Shown here piece after piece: positions 1-8,985 of a DNA stretch of 64,000 nt. How positions within the stretch are numbered: the first letter of the stretch is position 1; every line of letters begins with the position of its first letter. The stretch is taken from contig NZ_LMAU01000004.1 of NCBI RefSeq assembly GCF_001441535.1, positions 1-64,000 of the forward strand. The letters are read 5' to 3'. The notes beneath the pieces were generated by a model. The model was not told the origin of the DNA and ran no database searches. It saw only the letters and a list, made by a program, of their open reading frames with translations. A program made the position numbers and the translations under genes. Source of the stretch: Tsuneonella troitsensis (GTDB lineage: Bacteria > Pseudomonadota > Alphaproteobacteria > Sphingomonadales > Sphingomonadaceae).

Positions 1-45
1 GCGGACATTAGCCAGACTCCGCCAGCGACGGGCGGGATGCTGTTC

Positions 46-1038
46 TTATCGAGGCGGTGCCAGCTGGTGAAACTCCACTAAAAAGCCGAAGTCCGCGGTC
101 GTCGGAGCCGCAAAGGAATCGCCTAGCAGTCCCTGATAACGTTTCATCTCTCGGCCATAGCCCCATTCGGAAATTCGGCGAGCTTGGCCGACGTCGGTTA
201 CGGCAATGCTGATTCCGTAAATGTGAGGCCCTCTTTCCTTGAGGGCGTCAGCGGCAGGACCTGGGCCTAATGGTTCGAGAGCGAGAATTGTCTCGCCGCC
301 TGAATCGAAACGTAAGCCGCGCAGGCCCTGCTCTGGCAGGCTGACCTCTCCGGTCCGCTTGAAGCCCATGCGAGAAAGCCGGTCGCTTGTGACCTTGGCA
401 TTGGCGTCGAGAAGCCAAACTGCCGAGATTCGTTGCGCCGTGTTCGGGTGTCGTCTGAAAACAATCTGGTCAGCTTGATCGACTGGTGCCGATGCTCCCG
501 GCGCATATTTTATGAAAAACAGATCAGCTCCGGCCAACGGCGGTGATTTGAACCCTACCGTCCTCCACATGCTCTCGCGTGGCGGCTGCGGTCCATCGCC
601 ATCAGGATCGTAAGTCATCGGCGAGCTTGGGGCGAGGTCCCAGCCCTCTCTCTCAAGTTGGCGCTCCACTCCGTCGACATCGTTCGCTTCCAACGCAAAC
701 ATGTTTGACATCGCGCCGCGCTCGGTCGCTGCATAATGCTTCCGCACCTCGTCGGTCAGTTGGACTTCGGGACGCGTGAAATACAGCAACTCTAAGTAGG
801 ACCTATCGGCAAACGGGATAATCCGGTTGGCGACACCGTCGCCGAAATCACCGCCCGGCCGCACCTGAAAGCCCAGCTTCACTGCCATGACCGACGTGAT
901 CTGGTCGATGTTGCGAGACCAGATGAGAACATGGTCGAGTCCGCCCACGGAACCATGGTGTGCGGAGGATGCAGCACTCGTGACCGGAAGGTATAGCATG
1001 GCTGTGGCAATCGCCAAGCTAAGTGACTGGATTCTCAT
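46..1038 (-). CDS. Exported VOC (glyoxalase-like) protein
   Basis: Protein of 330 residues with a signal peptide (hydrophobic core at about 8-20, then an Ala/Ser cut region). A glyoxalase/VOC-like fold follows: GGLDHVLIWSRNID near residue 32 begins the first beta-alpha-beta unit, and a related unit appears in the C-terminal third. It resembles the Glyoxalase_3 group; metal ligands and substrate cannot be named with confidence. Sampled GC is about 53-55%, clearly below the roughly 67% of the next gene, so recent acquisition is plausible. It stands alone: the neighbour is on the same strand but 176 bp away, and the window begins just past its stop. Confidence 0.8.
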   Translation of the reverse strand: MRIQSLSLAIATAMLYLPVTSAASSAHHGSVGGLDHVLIWSRNIDQITSVMAVKLGFQVRPGGDFGDGVANRIIPFADRSYLELLYFTRPEVQLTDEVRKHYAATERGAMSNMFALEANDVDGVERQLEREGWDLAPSSPMTYDPDGDGPQPPRESMWRTVGFKSPPLAGADLFFIKYAPGASAPVDQADQIVFRRHPNTAQRISAVWLLDANAKVTSDRLSRMGFKRTGEVSLPEQGLRGLRFDSGGETILALEPLGPGPAADALKERGPHIYGISIAVTDVGQARRISEWGYGREMKRYQGLLGDSFAAPTTADFGFLVEFHQLAPPR

Positions 1039-1069
1039 GCCGCGATCTCCCCAACTGACTCCGGAGCTT

Positions 1070-1098
1070 GTTGCACCGGTAATTCCCCGTGGTGCAAC
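1070..1098. promoter_or_regulatory. Inverted repeat upstream of the VOC gene
   Basis: GTTGCACC at 1070-1077 is matched by GGTGCAAC at 1091-1098, a perfect 8-bp dyad with a 13-nt gap. It lies 32-60 bp upstream of the VOC start codon, where an operator would be expected. No T-run follows, so a terminator is less likely. The cognate regulator is unknown. Confidence 0.35.
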
Positions 1099-1214
1099 CG
1101 CAGCTCTTTCCTAGAGCAGGAAGCGCCCGATCAGATGCTACGCGCTCTTTCTGTGCCGCTCAATGTCAGCTTTCCACCCTCATTGCAGACATTTTGACCT
1201 AACACTCAACCGCT

Positions 1215-2174
1215 TTAGACTCGCCCCAACCAATCCAGCAGCAGCGCGTTGACTTCGTTGGGTCGTTCCTGCTGCGTCCAGTGGCCGACGCCGGGCAGGA
1301 TGTGGCCCTCCACCTTCGGCGCGAACATCCGCATGACCGCGACGGGGTCGGTCACGGCCCCGAACAGGAATGTCGCGGGATCGCGGTCGCCGCCGATGAA
1401 CAGGCACGGCTGTTCGATGCGCTTGCCCTTCCAGCCCTGCAGCCATTCGTAATCGCGCTCGTGGTTGCGGTAGCGGTTGAGCGGGCCGCGGAAGCCGCTT
1501 GCGCTGAACTCGTTGCCGTAGAACGCGATGTCCTCGTCGGTCAGCCACGGCACGGGCTGCGGGTCCGGCAGGCCTTCGAGGAAGGTCGCGCCGAGCGGCT
1601 TGTCCCAATAGGCGCCGGGCGGAACGTCGCCGCAGATCGAATACATCATCCGGTGGACGAAGCCCTGCGGGTCGGCCTCCGCCTCCGCCTCGGCGACGCC
1701 GGGCTGCTGGAAGTACTCCTGGTAGAAGAACTTGCCCTGGCTCGTGAAGTGCTCGCGGAACACGTCGGTAAACGGGCGGCTGGGCACGCCCGCGAACGGA
1801 ACCGAGAGGCCCGCCACGGCATGGAACCGGTCGGGATGGGTGAGCGAGGTATTCCACACGATCGGCGCGCCCCAATCGTGGCCCACCAGGATCGCGGGCG
1901 CACCGGGCTGCAGCGCGTCGGCCAGCCCGACGAGGTCGCCGGCGATCTTTTCCAGGGTGTAATCGGCCACCTCGGGCGGCTTGTCCGACCCGCCGTAGCC
2001 GCGCACGTCGATCGCGCAGGCGGTGAACCCTGCACCGGCCACCGGTCCGATCTGGTGGCGCCACGAATACCAGCTTTCGGGAAACCCGTGGACGAAGACG
2101 ACCAGCGGGCCGGTACCTTCGATGGCGCAGCGCAGCGTTACCTCGCCAGTGTCGATCAGGCGCATTTCGGGCAT
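1215..2174 (-). CDS. Alpha/beta hydrolase, epoxide hydrolase-like
   Basis: Protein of 319 residues with the soluble epoxide hydrolase pattern: oxyanion motif HGFP at about 29-32, nucleophile Asp100 in GHDWG, and a C-terminal VGHW that carries the catalytic His. An Asp nucleophile rather than Ser favours epoxide (or haloalkane) hydrolysis over esterase activity; the substrate cannot be read from sequence. The ATG at 2174 has a good ribosome site (GGGGAG about 8 nt upstream). It is separated from ctaD by a terminator, so it is probably transcribed on its own. Confidence 0.85.
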   Translation of the reverse strand: MPEMRLIDTGEVTLRCAIEGTGPLVVFVHGFPESWYSWRHQIGPVAGAGFTACAIDVRGYGGSDKPPEVADYTLEKIAGDLVGLADALQPGAPAILVGHDWGAPIVWNTSLTHPDRFHAVAGLSVPFAGVPSRPFTDVFREHFTSQGKFFYQEYFQQPGVAEAEAEADPQGFVHRMMYSICGDVPPGAYWDKPLGATFLEGLPDPQPVPWLTDEDIAFYGNEFSASGFRGPLNRYRNHERDYEWLQGWKGKRIEQPCLFIGGDRDPATFLFGAVTDPVAVMRMFAPKVEGHILPGVGHWTQQERPNEVNALLLDWLGRV

Positions 2175-2190
2175 GGTCTAACTCCCCAAA

Positions 2191-2221
2191 GCAAACGGCC
2201 GGCCCCTTCGGGACCGGCCGT
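2191..2221 (-). terminator. Intrinsic terminator behind ctaD
   Basis: ACGGCCGG (2195-2202) pairs with CCGGCCGT (2214-2221) around a CCC-TTCG-GG inner stem. On the reverse strand the hairpin is followed by a T-rich run (TTTGCTTTG). It lies 28 bp past the ctaD stop. Confidence 0.7.
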
Positions 2222-2248
2222 CTGTGGATTGCTTCACATGCGAAGGGA

Positions 2249-3970
2249 TCAGGCCGTGGCCGGCGAACCCTTCGGCATGTGGTTGTGGTAATCGTGGTCG
2301 TCCTCGATCACCGGCAGCGTTTCGAACTGGTGGAACGGCGGCGGGCTCGACAGGCTCCACTCGAGAGTTGTCGCACCCTCGCCCCAGTAGTTCGCCGGAG
2401 CTTTCTTGCCCGCGACGAACGCGTAGACGATGTTCGCGAAGAAGAAGATCATCGAACCGGCCATGATGAGGTAGCCGAGCGAGCTGATCTCGTTCCAGTA
2501 CGCGTAAGCCTCGGCGTAGTCGGGGTAGCGGCGCGGCATGCCCTGCAGACCCAGGAAGTGCTGCGGGAAGAAGATCACGTTCACGCCGATGAAGAAGCCC
2601 CAGAAGTGGAGGTGGCTCAGCAGTTCGGAGTGCATCCGCCCGCTCATCTTCGGGAACCAGTAATAGAAGCCCGCGAACATCGAGAACACGGCGCCCATCG
2701 ACAGCACGTAGTGGAAGTGAGCGACCACGAAGTAGGTGTCGTGCACGACGTCGTCGATGCCGCCGTTGGCCAGATAGACGCCGGTCACGCCGCCCACGGT
2801 GAACAGGAAGATCATGCCGAGCGCCCAGACCATCGGGCTCTTGTACTCGATCGATCCGCCCCACATCGTGGCGATCCAGCTGAAGATCTTCACGCCGGTC
2901 GGCACCGCGATGACCATCGTGGCCGCGGTGAAATACATCTTCGTATTTACGTCGAGGCCCACGGTGTACATGTGGTGCGCCCAGACGATGAAGCCGACGA
3001 CGCCGATCGCGACCATCGCATAGGCCATGCCGAGATAACCGAACACCGGCTTGCGGCTGAACGTCGCGATGATCTGGCTGATCATGCCGAAGCCCGGCAG
3101 GATCATGATGTACACTTCCGGGTGACCGAAGAACCAGAACAGGTGCTGGTACAGCACGGGGTCGCCGCCGCCGTCGGCGGAGAAGAACGTCGTGCCGAAG
3201 TTGCGATCGGTGATCAGCATGGTGATCGCCGCGGCCAGTACGGGCAAAGCCAGCAGCAGCAGGAACGCGGTGACGAGGATCGACCACACGAACAGCGGCA
3301 TCTTGTGCAGGGTCATGCCCGGCGCGCGCATGTTGAAGATCGTGGTGATGAAGTTCGTGGCGCCAAGGATCGAGCCCGCACCGGCAAGGTGCAGCGCGAA
3401 GATCGCGAAGTCGGTGGCCGGGCCCGGCGAACCGCTCGTCGAGAGCGGCGCATAGACGGTCCAGCCCGTGCCCGCGCCCATGCCCGTGGCATCGCCCGGC
3501 AGGAACAGCGAGATACACAGCGAGACGAAGCCGGCGACCGTGAGCCAGAACGAGATGTTGTTCATGCGCGGGAACGCCATGTCGGGCGCGCCGATCATCA
3601 GCGGCACGAACCAGTTGCCGAAGCCGCCGATCATCGCGGGCATGACCATGAAGAACACCATGATCAGACCGTGCGCGGTGATGAGCACGTTCCACGCGTG
3701 GAGGTTGGCCTCGAAGCTTTCGGCGCCGCCCATCATGCTCACCCAGGAACCGAGGACCTGGATGCCCGGCTGCGCCAGCTCGGCGCGCATCACGCCCGAG
3801 ATCGCACCGCCCACGATACCCGCGATGATCGCGAAGATCAGGTAGAGCGTGCCGATGTCCTTGTGGTTCGTCGACATGAACCAGCGGGCGAAGAACGCCG
3901 GCTTGTGATCCGCGTCGTGGTGCGCGTGATCGTCGTGGTGAGCCTGGAAGGTGTTGGCGGTGGTGGCCAT
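2249..3970 (-). CDS. ctaD: Cytochrome c oxidase subunit I
   Basis: Catalytic subunit of the aa3-type terminal oxidase in the inner membrane, 573 residues with about 12 membrane segments. Visible signatures are the first haem ligand region ([17 protein letters not shown]), the D-channel Asn/Asp region after [11 protein letters not shown], the CuB His-Tyr motif GHPEVYI, the CuB pair in VWAHHM, and the haem a/a3 ligands in HFHYVLSMG. The N terminus (about residues 10-22) and C terminus are unusually His/Asp-rich. It follows ctaC by 31 bp and is closed by a terminator. ctaB, ctaG and ctaE, which usually follow, are not in this window. Confidence 0.98.
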   Translation of the reverse strand: MATTANTFQAHHDDHAHHDADHKPAFFARWFMSTNHKDIGTLYLIFAIIAGIVGGAISGVMRAELAQPGIQVLGSWVSMMGGAESFEANLHAWNVLITAHGLIMVFFMVMPAMIGGFGNWFVPLMIGAPDMAFPRMNNISFWLTVAGFVSLCISLFLPGDATGMGAGTGWTVYAPLSTSGSPGPATDFAIFALHLAGAGSILGATNFITTIFNMRAPGMTLHKMPLFVWSILVTAFLLLLALPVLAAAITMLITDRNFGTTFFSADGGGDPVLYQHLFWFFGHPEVYIMILPGFGMISQIIATFSRKPVFGYLGMAYAMVAIGVVGFIVWAHHMYTVGLDVNTKMYFTAATMVIAVPTGVKIFSWIATMWGGSIEYKSPMVWALGMIFLFTVGGVTGVYLANGGIDDVVHDTYFVVAHFHYVLSMGAVFSMFAGFYYWFPKMSGRMHSELLSHLHFWGFFIGVNVIFFPQHFLGLQGMPRRYPDYAEAYAYWNEISSLGYLIMAGSMIFFFANIVYAFVAGKKAPANYWGEGATTLEWSLSSPPPFHQFETLPVIEDDHDYHNHMPKGSPATA

Positions 3971-4001
3971 GATAAGGTCTCTACGCTTCGAATGTCAGTG
4001 A

Positions 4002-5087
4002 TCAGGCGGCGGGAGCGGCGGTGGGAGCAGCACCTTCGGCAGCGGGCTGCTGCGCGGCGCTTTCGGGCTGTTGGACCGGCGCGGCGGCGGGAGCGGCGGC
4101 CTCTTCAGGTTCGCCGACGGTACCGCCCTGGGCGCGGACCCACGCCTCGAACTGCGGACGGGGCAGAGCCTCGACCGCGATCGGCATGTAACCGTGTTTC
4201 GCGCCGCACAGCTCGGAGCACTGGCCGTAATAGATACCCGGCTCCTTGATCATCAGCCGCTTCTCGTTGAGGCGGCCGGGCACGGCGTCGAGCTTGAACC
4301 AGAGGCTCGGCACGGCGAAGGCATGGATCACGTCGGCGGCGGTGGTCTGGAGGCGGATCCATTCGCCCGCGGGAACGACCATGCGGTTGTCGACTTCGAG
4401 CTGCGCGGGGAAGCCCTTCGAGCGCGCCTCGTCCTCGGGCATCATGTTCGAGATCACCTCGAACCCGCCGTTGTCGGGATAGGTGTACCCCCAGTACCAC
4501 TGATAGCCGGTCACCTTGACCGTGACGGCATCCTCGGGCGCGGACTTGTACTGCGCCGACAGCAGGCTGATCGATGGGATAGCGATGCCGACCAGGATAA
4601 GCACCGGTAGCAGAGTCCACACCACTTCAATCAGCGTGTTGTGCGTCGTGCGCGAAGGCACCGGATTGGCGCTGCGGCGGAAGCGCCACATGGTGAAGAG
4701 CATCAGACCGAGCACGAAGATGCAGATGATCGCCATGATCCAGACCAGCGCGGTGTGGAACGGCTTGGCCTGCTCGCCGATCGGCGAATACTGCTTCTGC
4801 ACGTCGATGCCGCCGGGCGTCGGCTGGCCCTTGATCCACTCGGGCCCGAGCGGCGTGTAGGCCGAGGAGCCTTCCGCCACGTCGGTCGTCGAGGCATCGG
4901 CCTTGTCGTCGACGGCACCGATGGCGGCTGCGCCGGTCTCGGCAGCGGCCGGGGCCGCTTCGGTCGCCGCAGCGCGTTCGACGGCCGGTGCGGCTTCTTG
5001 CGCCAGTGCACCTTGCGGCGCGAGGGCGAGGAGCAGCGCGGCCCCGATCGGAGCGAAAATGCGGGCGGTCGATTTGCCGAGGTTCAT
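4002..5087 (-). CDS. ctaC: Cytochrome c oxidase subunit II
   Basis: CuA-carrying subunit of the aa3 oxidase, 361 residues. It has a signal peptide ending near ALAQ (about residue 30), two membrane segments (about 112-133 and 153-175), and a periplasmic cupredoxin domain with the CuA motif GQCSELCGAKH and the upstream His in HAFAVPSL. Two Ala/Pro/Glu-rich low-complexity tracts are odd: one between signal peptide and mature core (about 31-85), the other forming the last 35 residues. It is the first gene of the ctaC-ctaD pair and divergent from pyrE. Confidence 0.97.
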   Translation of the reverse strand: MNLGKSTARIFAPIGAALLLALAPQGALAQEAAPAVERAAATEAAPAAAETGAAAIGAVDDKADASTTDVAEGSSAYTPLGPEWIKGQPTPGGIDVQKQYSPIGEQAKPFHTALVWIMAIICIFVLGLMLFTMWRFRRSANPVPSRTTHNTLIEVVWTLLPVLILVGIAIPSISLLSAQYKSAPEDAVTVKVTGYQWYWGYTYPDNGGFEVISNMMPEDEARSKGFPAQLEVDNRMVVPAGEWIRLQTTAADVIHAFAVPSLWFKLDAVPGRLNEKRLMIKEPGIYYGQCSELCGAKHGYMPIAVEALPRPQFEAWVRAQGGTVGEPEEAAAPAAAPVQQPESAAQQPAAEGAAPTAAPAA

Positions 5088-5274
5088 CGGTGCGAAGCTT
5101 TCCGTCTTAGCCTGTTTTCATGTGCCCGGTTTTCCGCCCTCAAGGCAGGCCGGATAGTCCCCCGGACGGGGCTTTGGGCGGGCCTATACGCGCGCTTGCC
5201 CCATGCCTCAAGCGCTTCTAGGGAGATTTTTGCCCGCATTTCCCCACCCCAGACAGAGCCTGCGCGAACCGCCG

Positions 5275-5853
5275 ATGACCGACGAAGAAGTCCTGCACGA
5301 ATTCCGTAGCTGCGAAGCCCTGCTCGAAGGGCATTTCAAGCTGTCGAGCGGTCGGCACAGCGCGCACTATCTTCAATGCGCCCGCGTGCTGATGAACCCC
5401 GACCGTGCCGGTCGGCTGGCCCGCGCCCTCGCCCAGAAACTGCCGCGCGACCTGCGCGCCGCGATCGACGTGGTCGTCAGCCCGGCAATGGGCGGCCTGA
5501 TCATCGGGCACGAGATGGGCCGCGCGCTGGGCAAGGATGCGCTGTTCCTCGAACGCCCGAACGGCACCTTCGAACTCCGCCGCGGTTTTCGTCTGGAGCC
5601 GGGCGCCAAAGTGCTGATGGTCGAGGATGTCGTCACCACGGGCCTGTCCAGCCGCGAGGCGATCGCGGCGGTGGCCCGCGAAGGGGGCGAGGTGATCGCA
5701 GAAGCCGCGCTGGTCGATCGCTCGCATGGATCGGCCGATCTCGGCGTGCCGTTCTATCCGCTGATCGACATCAACTTTCCCAGCTATGCCGAAGACGAAG
5801 TTCCGCCCGAACTCGCCGCTATCCCCGTGACCAAGCCGGGGAGCCGCAAGTAG
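5275..5853 (+). CDS. pyrE: Orotate phosphoribosyltransferase
   Basis: Transfers the phosphoribosyl group of PRPP to orotate in de novo UMP synthesis; cytoplasmic. The PRPP-binding loop [18 protein letters not shown] is at about 113-130 and the substrate region [13 protein letters not shown] is at 18-29. The ATG at 5275 was chosen because [21 protein letters not shown] matches the usual family start; an upstream in-frame ATG at 5203 would add 24 atypical residues. First gene of a tight run, 1 bp before pdxJ. Confidence 0.95.
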   Translation: MTDEEVLHEFRSCEALLEGHFKLSSGRHSAHYLQCARVLMNPDRAGRLARALAQKLPRDLRAAIDVVVSPAMGGLIIGHEMGRALGKDALFLERPNGTFELRRGFRLEPGAKVLMVEDVVTTGLSSREAIAAVAREGGEVIAEAALVDRSHGSADLGVPFYPLIDINFPSYAEDEVPPELAAIPVTKPGSRK

Positions 5854-5854
5854 G

Positions 5855-6598
5855 ATGAACGCCAGCCTGCGCCCCAATCCGCTGCGGTTGGGCGTCAATA
5901 TCGATCACGTCGCCACCATTCGCAACGCGCGCGGCGGGGATCATCCCGATCCGGTTCGCGCGGCCGAGATCGTGGCGCGCTGCGGCGGCGACGGGATCAC
6001 CGCGCACCTGCGCGAGGATCGCCGGCATATCCGCGACGACGATCTCGCGCGCATCCAGGCTGCGACCGACCTGCCGCTGAATCTGGAAATGGCGGCGACG
6101 GACGAGATGCTCGCGATCGCGCTGCGCCACAAACCGCACGCCGCGTGCATCGTGCCCGAGCGGCGAGAGGAGCGCACGACAGAGGGTGGCCTCGACGCAG
6201 CGGGCCAGCACAACCGCCTCACCCCGATCGTCAACCGACTGGCGGATGCCGGCATTCGCGTGAGCCTGTTCATCGCTCCCGAAGAGCGCCAGATCGAAGC
6301 CGCGCTACTGCTCGGCGCGCCGGTGGTCGAACTGCACACCGGCGAATATGCCCACGCGACGGGCGAACAAGTGGCGATCGAACTGCGGCGGCTGGCCGAC
6401 ATGGCCGCTCTCGCCGCCAAGAACGGCATCGAGCCGCACGCCGGCCACGGCCTGACTTACGACAACGTTCAGCCGATCGCCGCCATCCCCCACCTCGCCG
6501 AGCTGAACATCGGCCATTATCTGGTGGGTGAGGCGGTGTTCGTCGGGCTGGAAGCGGCCGTGCGGCAGATGCGCGACCTGATGGACGAAGCACGGTGA
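5855..6598 (+). CDS. pdxJ: Pyridoxine 5'-phosphate synthase
   Basis: Condenses 1-deoxy-D-xylulose 5-phosphate with 3-amino-2-oxopropyl phosphate in the DXP-dependent vitamin B6 pathway. The family hallmark [17 protein letters not shown] is at residues 11-27, [12 protein letters not shown] is near 49, and [13 protein letters not shown] lies in the last third. The 247-residue length is normal. The stop overlaps the acpS start. Confidence 0.97.
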   Translation: MNASLRPNPLRLGVNIDHVATIRNARGGDHPDPVRAAEIVARCGGDGITAHLREDRRHIRDDDLARIQAATDLPLNLEMAATDEMLAIALRHKPHAACIVPERREERTTEGGLDAAGQHNRLTPIVNRLADAGIRVSLFIAPEERQIEAALLLGAPVVELHTGEYAHATGEQVAIELRRLADMAALAAKNGIEPHAGHGLTYDNVQPIAAIPHLAELNIGHYLVGEAVFVGLEAAVRQMRDLMDEAR

Positions 6599-6996
6599 TC
6601 ATCGGTCTTGGCTCCGACCTCACCAACATGGATCGCATCGCAGCCTCGCTCGAGCGGTGGGGCGAGAAGTTCGAGGCGCGATGCTTTACCGATGTCGAGC
6701 GCGCCAAGGCCGCCAAGCGCCCTTTCACCCGTGTGGGCACGTTCGCCAAGCGCTGGGCGGCGAAGGAGGCCTATGCGAAGGCCGTCGGCACCGGCTTTCG
6801 TCGCGGGGTGTTCCACAAGGACATCGGCGTTGTGAACGCGCCATCGGGCGCGCCGACCCTTGCGCTGTCCGGAGGGGCCGCCAACCGGCTTGCCGAATTG
6901 ACACCGGACGGCCATGAGGTCCGCATTCATCTGACCCTAACCGACGACCATCCATGGGCGCAGGCCTTCGTCGTGATCGAGGCCGTTCCCCGATGA
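6595..6996 (+). CDS. acpS: Holo-[acyl-carrier-protein] synthase
   Basis: Transfers 4'-phosphopantetheine from CoA to acyl carrier protein. The 133-residue protein begins with [14 protein letters not shown], containing the Asp of the metal site, and has [16 protein letters not shown] near 58, containing the second metal-binding Glu. The start overlaps the pdxJ stop and its own stop overlaps the lepB start (ATGA), so the genes are probably translationally coupled. Start codon is GTG at 6595. Confidence 0.95.
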   Translation: MIIGLGSDLTNMDRIAASLERWGEKFEARCFTDVERAKAAKRPFTRVGTFAKRWAAKEAYAKAVGTGFRRGVFHKDIGVVNAPSGAPTLALSGGAANRLAELTPDGHEVRIHLTLTDDHPWAQAFVVIEAVPR

Positions 6997-7871
6997 CCAG
7001 CTTGAGCAAATCCTTGAACACATCCGAAAAGAAGCGCGAGAAGATCGACTGGCTGGCCGAGATGCGCGGCCTTGCGCTGATGCTGCTTGCGGTGCTGGCG
7101 TTCCACAGCCTCGTCGCCAAGCCGTTCTATATCCCGTCGACCTCGATGGTCCCCAACCTGCTCGTCGGCGACCGGCTGGTCGTGTCCAAGTATCCTTATG
7201 GCTGGAGCTGGGTCTCCGCCTCCTTCCACGTCCTGCCGCGCAGCGACACGCGCATCTGGGCTTCGACGCCCGAATACGGCGACGTCGTGATCGCCGTGCC
7301 GCCCACCCGGGACGAGGATTACATCAAGCGGGTGGTCGCCCTGCCCGGAGACACGATCGCAGTGGTCAACGGCCAGATCGTGCTCAACGGCAAGCCGGTC
7401 CCGCAGAAGGTGGAGCCCGACATCCGCCTGCCGGTCGATTCGCAGGTGTGCAACGGCACGCCATGCCTCGATTATTTCGAAGGGTTCCGGGTGCGTTCGC
7501 CTGACGGCAAGGACTATTACGAGGTACCTACCCGGCGCGAAACCCTGCCGAACGGCGCGACCTACCGGATCGTCGATCACCGCCAACAGCCACTCGACGA
7601 CATGGCCGAGGTGCGCGTGCCCGAAGGCCACGTGTTCCTGATGGGCGACAACCGCGATCATTCCGCCGACAGCCGCGCTCAGACCTGGGAAAGCGGCCTG
7701 GGCGGCCCGGTTCCGCTGGCGAATGTCGGCGGACGCGCGGAATTCATCACGTTCTCGCTCGACGGAACGACCACGCTCAACCCGGTATCGTGGTGGACTT
7801 CGCTCCGCGACGGTCGCGCCTGGTCGACACTGCGTCCGGCGATCGTACAGGGGGCCGCATCCAATGACTGA
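6993..7871 (+). CDS. lepB: Signal peptidase I
   Basis: Inner-membrane serine protease of 292 residues that removes Sec signal peptides. One N-terminal membrane segment lies at about 22-42. The catalytic Ser is in [15 protein letters not shown], the catalytic Lys in [11 protein letters not shown], and box E is [11 protein letters not shown]. The ATG at 6993 overlaps the acpS stop and was preferred to a longer frame from 6954. rnc and era, often found behind lepB, are replaced here by a permease gene. Confidence 0.95.
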   Translation: MTSLSKSLNTSEKKREKIDWLAEMRGLALMLLAVLAFHSLVAKPFYIPSTSMVPNLLVGDRLVVSKYPYGWSWVSASFHVLPRSDTRIWASTPEYGDVVIAVPPTRDEDYIKRVVALPGDTIAVVNGQIVLNGKPVPQKVEPDIRLPVDSQVCNGTPCLDYFEGFRVRSPDGKDYYEVPTRRETLPNGATYRIVDHRQQPLDDMAEVRVPEGHVFLMGDNRDHSADSRAQTWESGLGGPVPLANVGGRAEFITFSLDGTTTLNPVSWWTSLRDGRAWSTLRPAIVQGAASND

Positions 7872-8985
7872 CCACCGCGAAGATACGGACGGAGTCGACA
7901 AGGAGGTCGGCGCGAGTCCCACGCGCATCTCCAATCCCGCGCTGCGGCATGAGGCGAACCGTGCGGTCATCTGGGCGGCGGTCATCGGCCTTGCCGTACT
8001 CGCGGTCTATCTGGCGCACACTCTACTGGTCATCTTCGGCGCGCTCGTGTTCGCGGCGATGCTCGACGGCGGGGCGCGCCTGCTCGGCCGCGCCGTGCCG
8101 ATCGGACGGGGCTGGCGTGTCGCGATCGTCCTGTTGCTCGCAACGGCGTTCGCGGTGTGGATGTTCTATTTCGCCGGATCCCAGATCGCGAGCGAGGCCG
8201 CCGAATTCCCGGCCCTGATCACCGAACAGCTGGGCCGCCTGACCGCATATTTACGCGACATGGGTTTCGCCATCAGCCAGGATGACATCCAGGGCATGGC
8301 GGGCAGCCTTATGAGCGGCGTGGGAACGGTGACCCGCGCGATCGGCGGCGCGGTCGGCGCGCTGACGACGCTGCTGCTGATCGTCATCATCGGCATCTAC
8401 CTCGCCGTCGACCCGCGTCCGTACGAGCGCGGCCTGTCGTGGATGGTACCGGAGAACAAGCGCGCCGAACTCAATGAGACGCTCGACCATATGGCCTACA
8501 GCATGCGGCGCCTGCTCGCCGGGCGCCTGGTCGGCATGGTGGCCGAGGGGCTGTTCACCTATATCGCGCTGACCCTCGTTGGAGTGCCAATGGCGGCGCT
8601 TCTCGCGCTGATCACCGGCATTCTGGCGTTCATCCCCAACATCGGGGCGATCGTCTCGGGCATCCTGATGGTGCTGGTCGGTTTTTCGGGCGGCACCGAG
8701 ATGGGCCTGTGGACCATCGCGATCTATCTCGCGGTGCAGAATTTCGACGGGTACATCCTGGTGCCCATGATCGCCAAAAAGACGGTCGATCTCGCACCCG
8801 CCCTCGTGCTCGGTTTCCAGCTCGTCATGGGCGTGCTGTTCGGCGTCCTCGGCCTGACCTTCGCCGACCCGATGCTCGCAATGATCAAGGTGGCACTCGA
8901 ACGGCGGTCGCATCGTCTTGACGAAGGCGAAGACCAGTCGGTGGCGGACGGCGACGCATCCGCGCCTTCGACAATGCCTGCGTAA
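7864..8985 (+). CDS. AI-2E family permease-like membrane protein
   Basis: Polytopic membrane protein of 373 residues in the AI-2E/PerM family. Membrane segments appear at about 36-75, 85-105, 145-185, 225-285 and 300-345, and the conserved ALITGILAFIPNIGAIVSGI is in the C-terminal half. Members export various small molecules or act in Na+/H+ exchange; the name does not establish AI-2 transport here. The ATG at 7864 overlaps the end of lepB by 8 bp, and the stop overlaps the next start (TAATG). Confidence 0.85.
   Translation: MTDHREDTDGVDKEVGASPTRISNPALRHEANRAVIWAAVIGLAVLAVYLAHTLLVIFGALVFAAMLDGGARLLGRAVPIGRGWRVAIVLLLATAFAVWMFYFAGSQIASEAAEFPALITEQLGRLTAYLRDMGFAISQDDIQGMAGSLMSGVGTVTRAIGGAVGALTTLLLIVIIGIYLAVDPRPYERGLSWMVPENKRAELNETLDHMAYSMRRLLAGRLVGMVAEGLFTYIALTLVGVPMAALLALITGILAFIPNIGAIVSGILMVLVGFSGGTEMGLWTIAIYLAVQNFDGYILVPMIAKKTVDLAPALVLGFQLVMGVLFGVLGLTFADPMLAMIKVALERRSHRLDEGEDQSVADGDASAPSTMPA

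Noticed and set aside
2279-4249. 656-codon open frame on the + strand
   Set aside because: It lies antisense to ctaD and ctaC, and its Arg/Glu/His/Asp-rich translation is a typical shadow of high-GC reverse genes.
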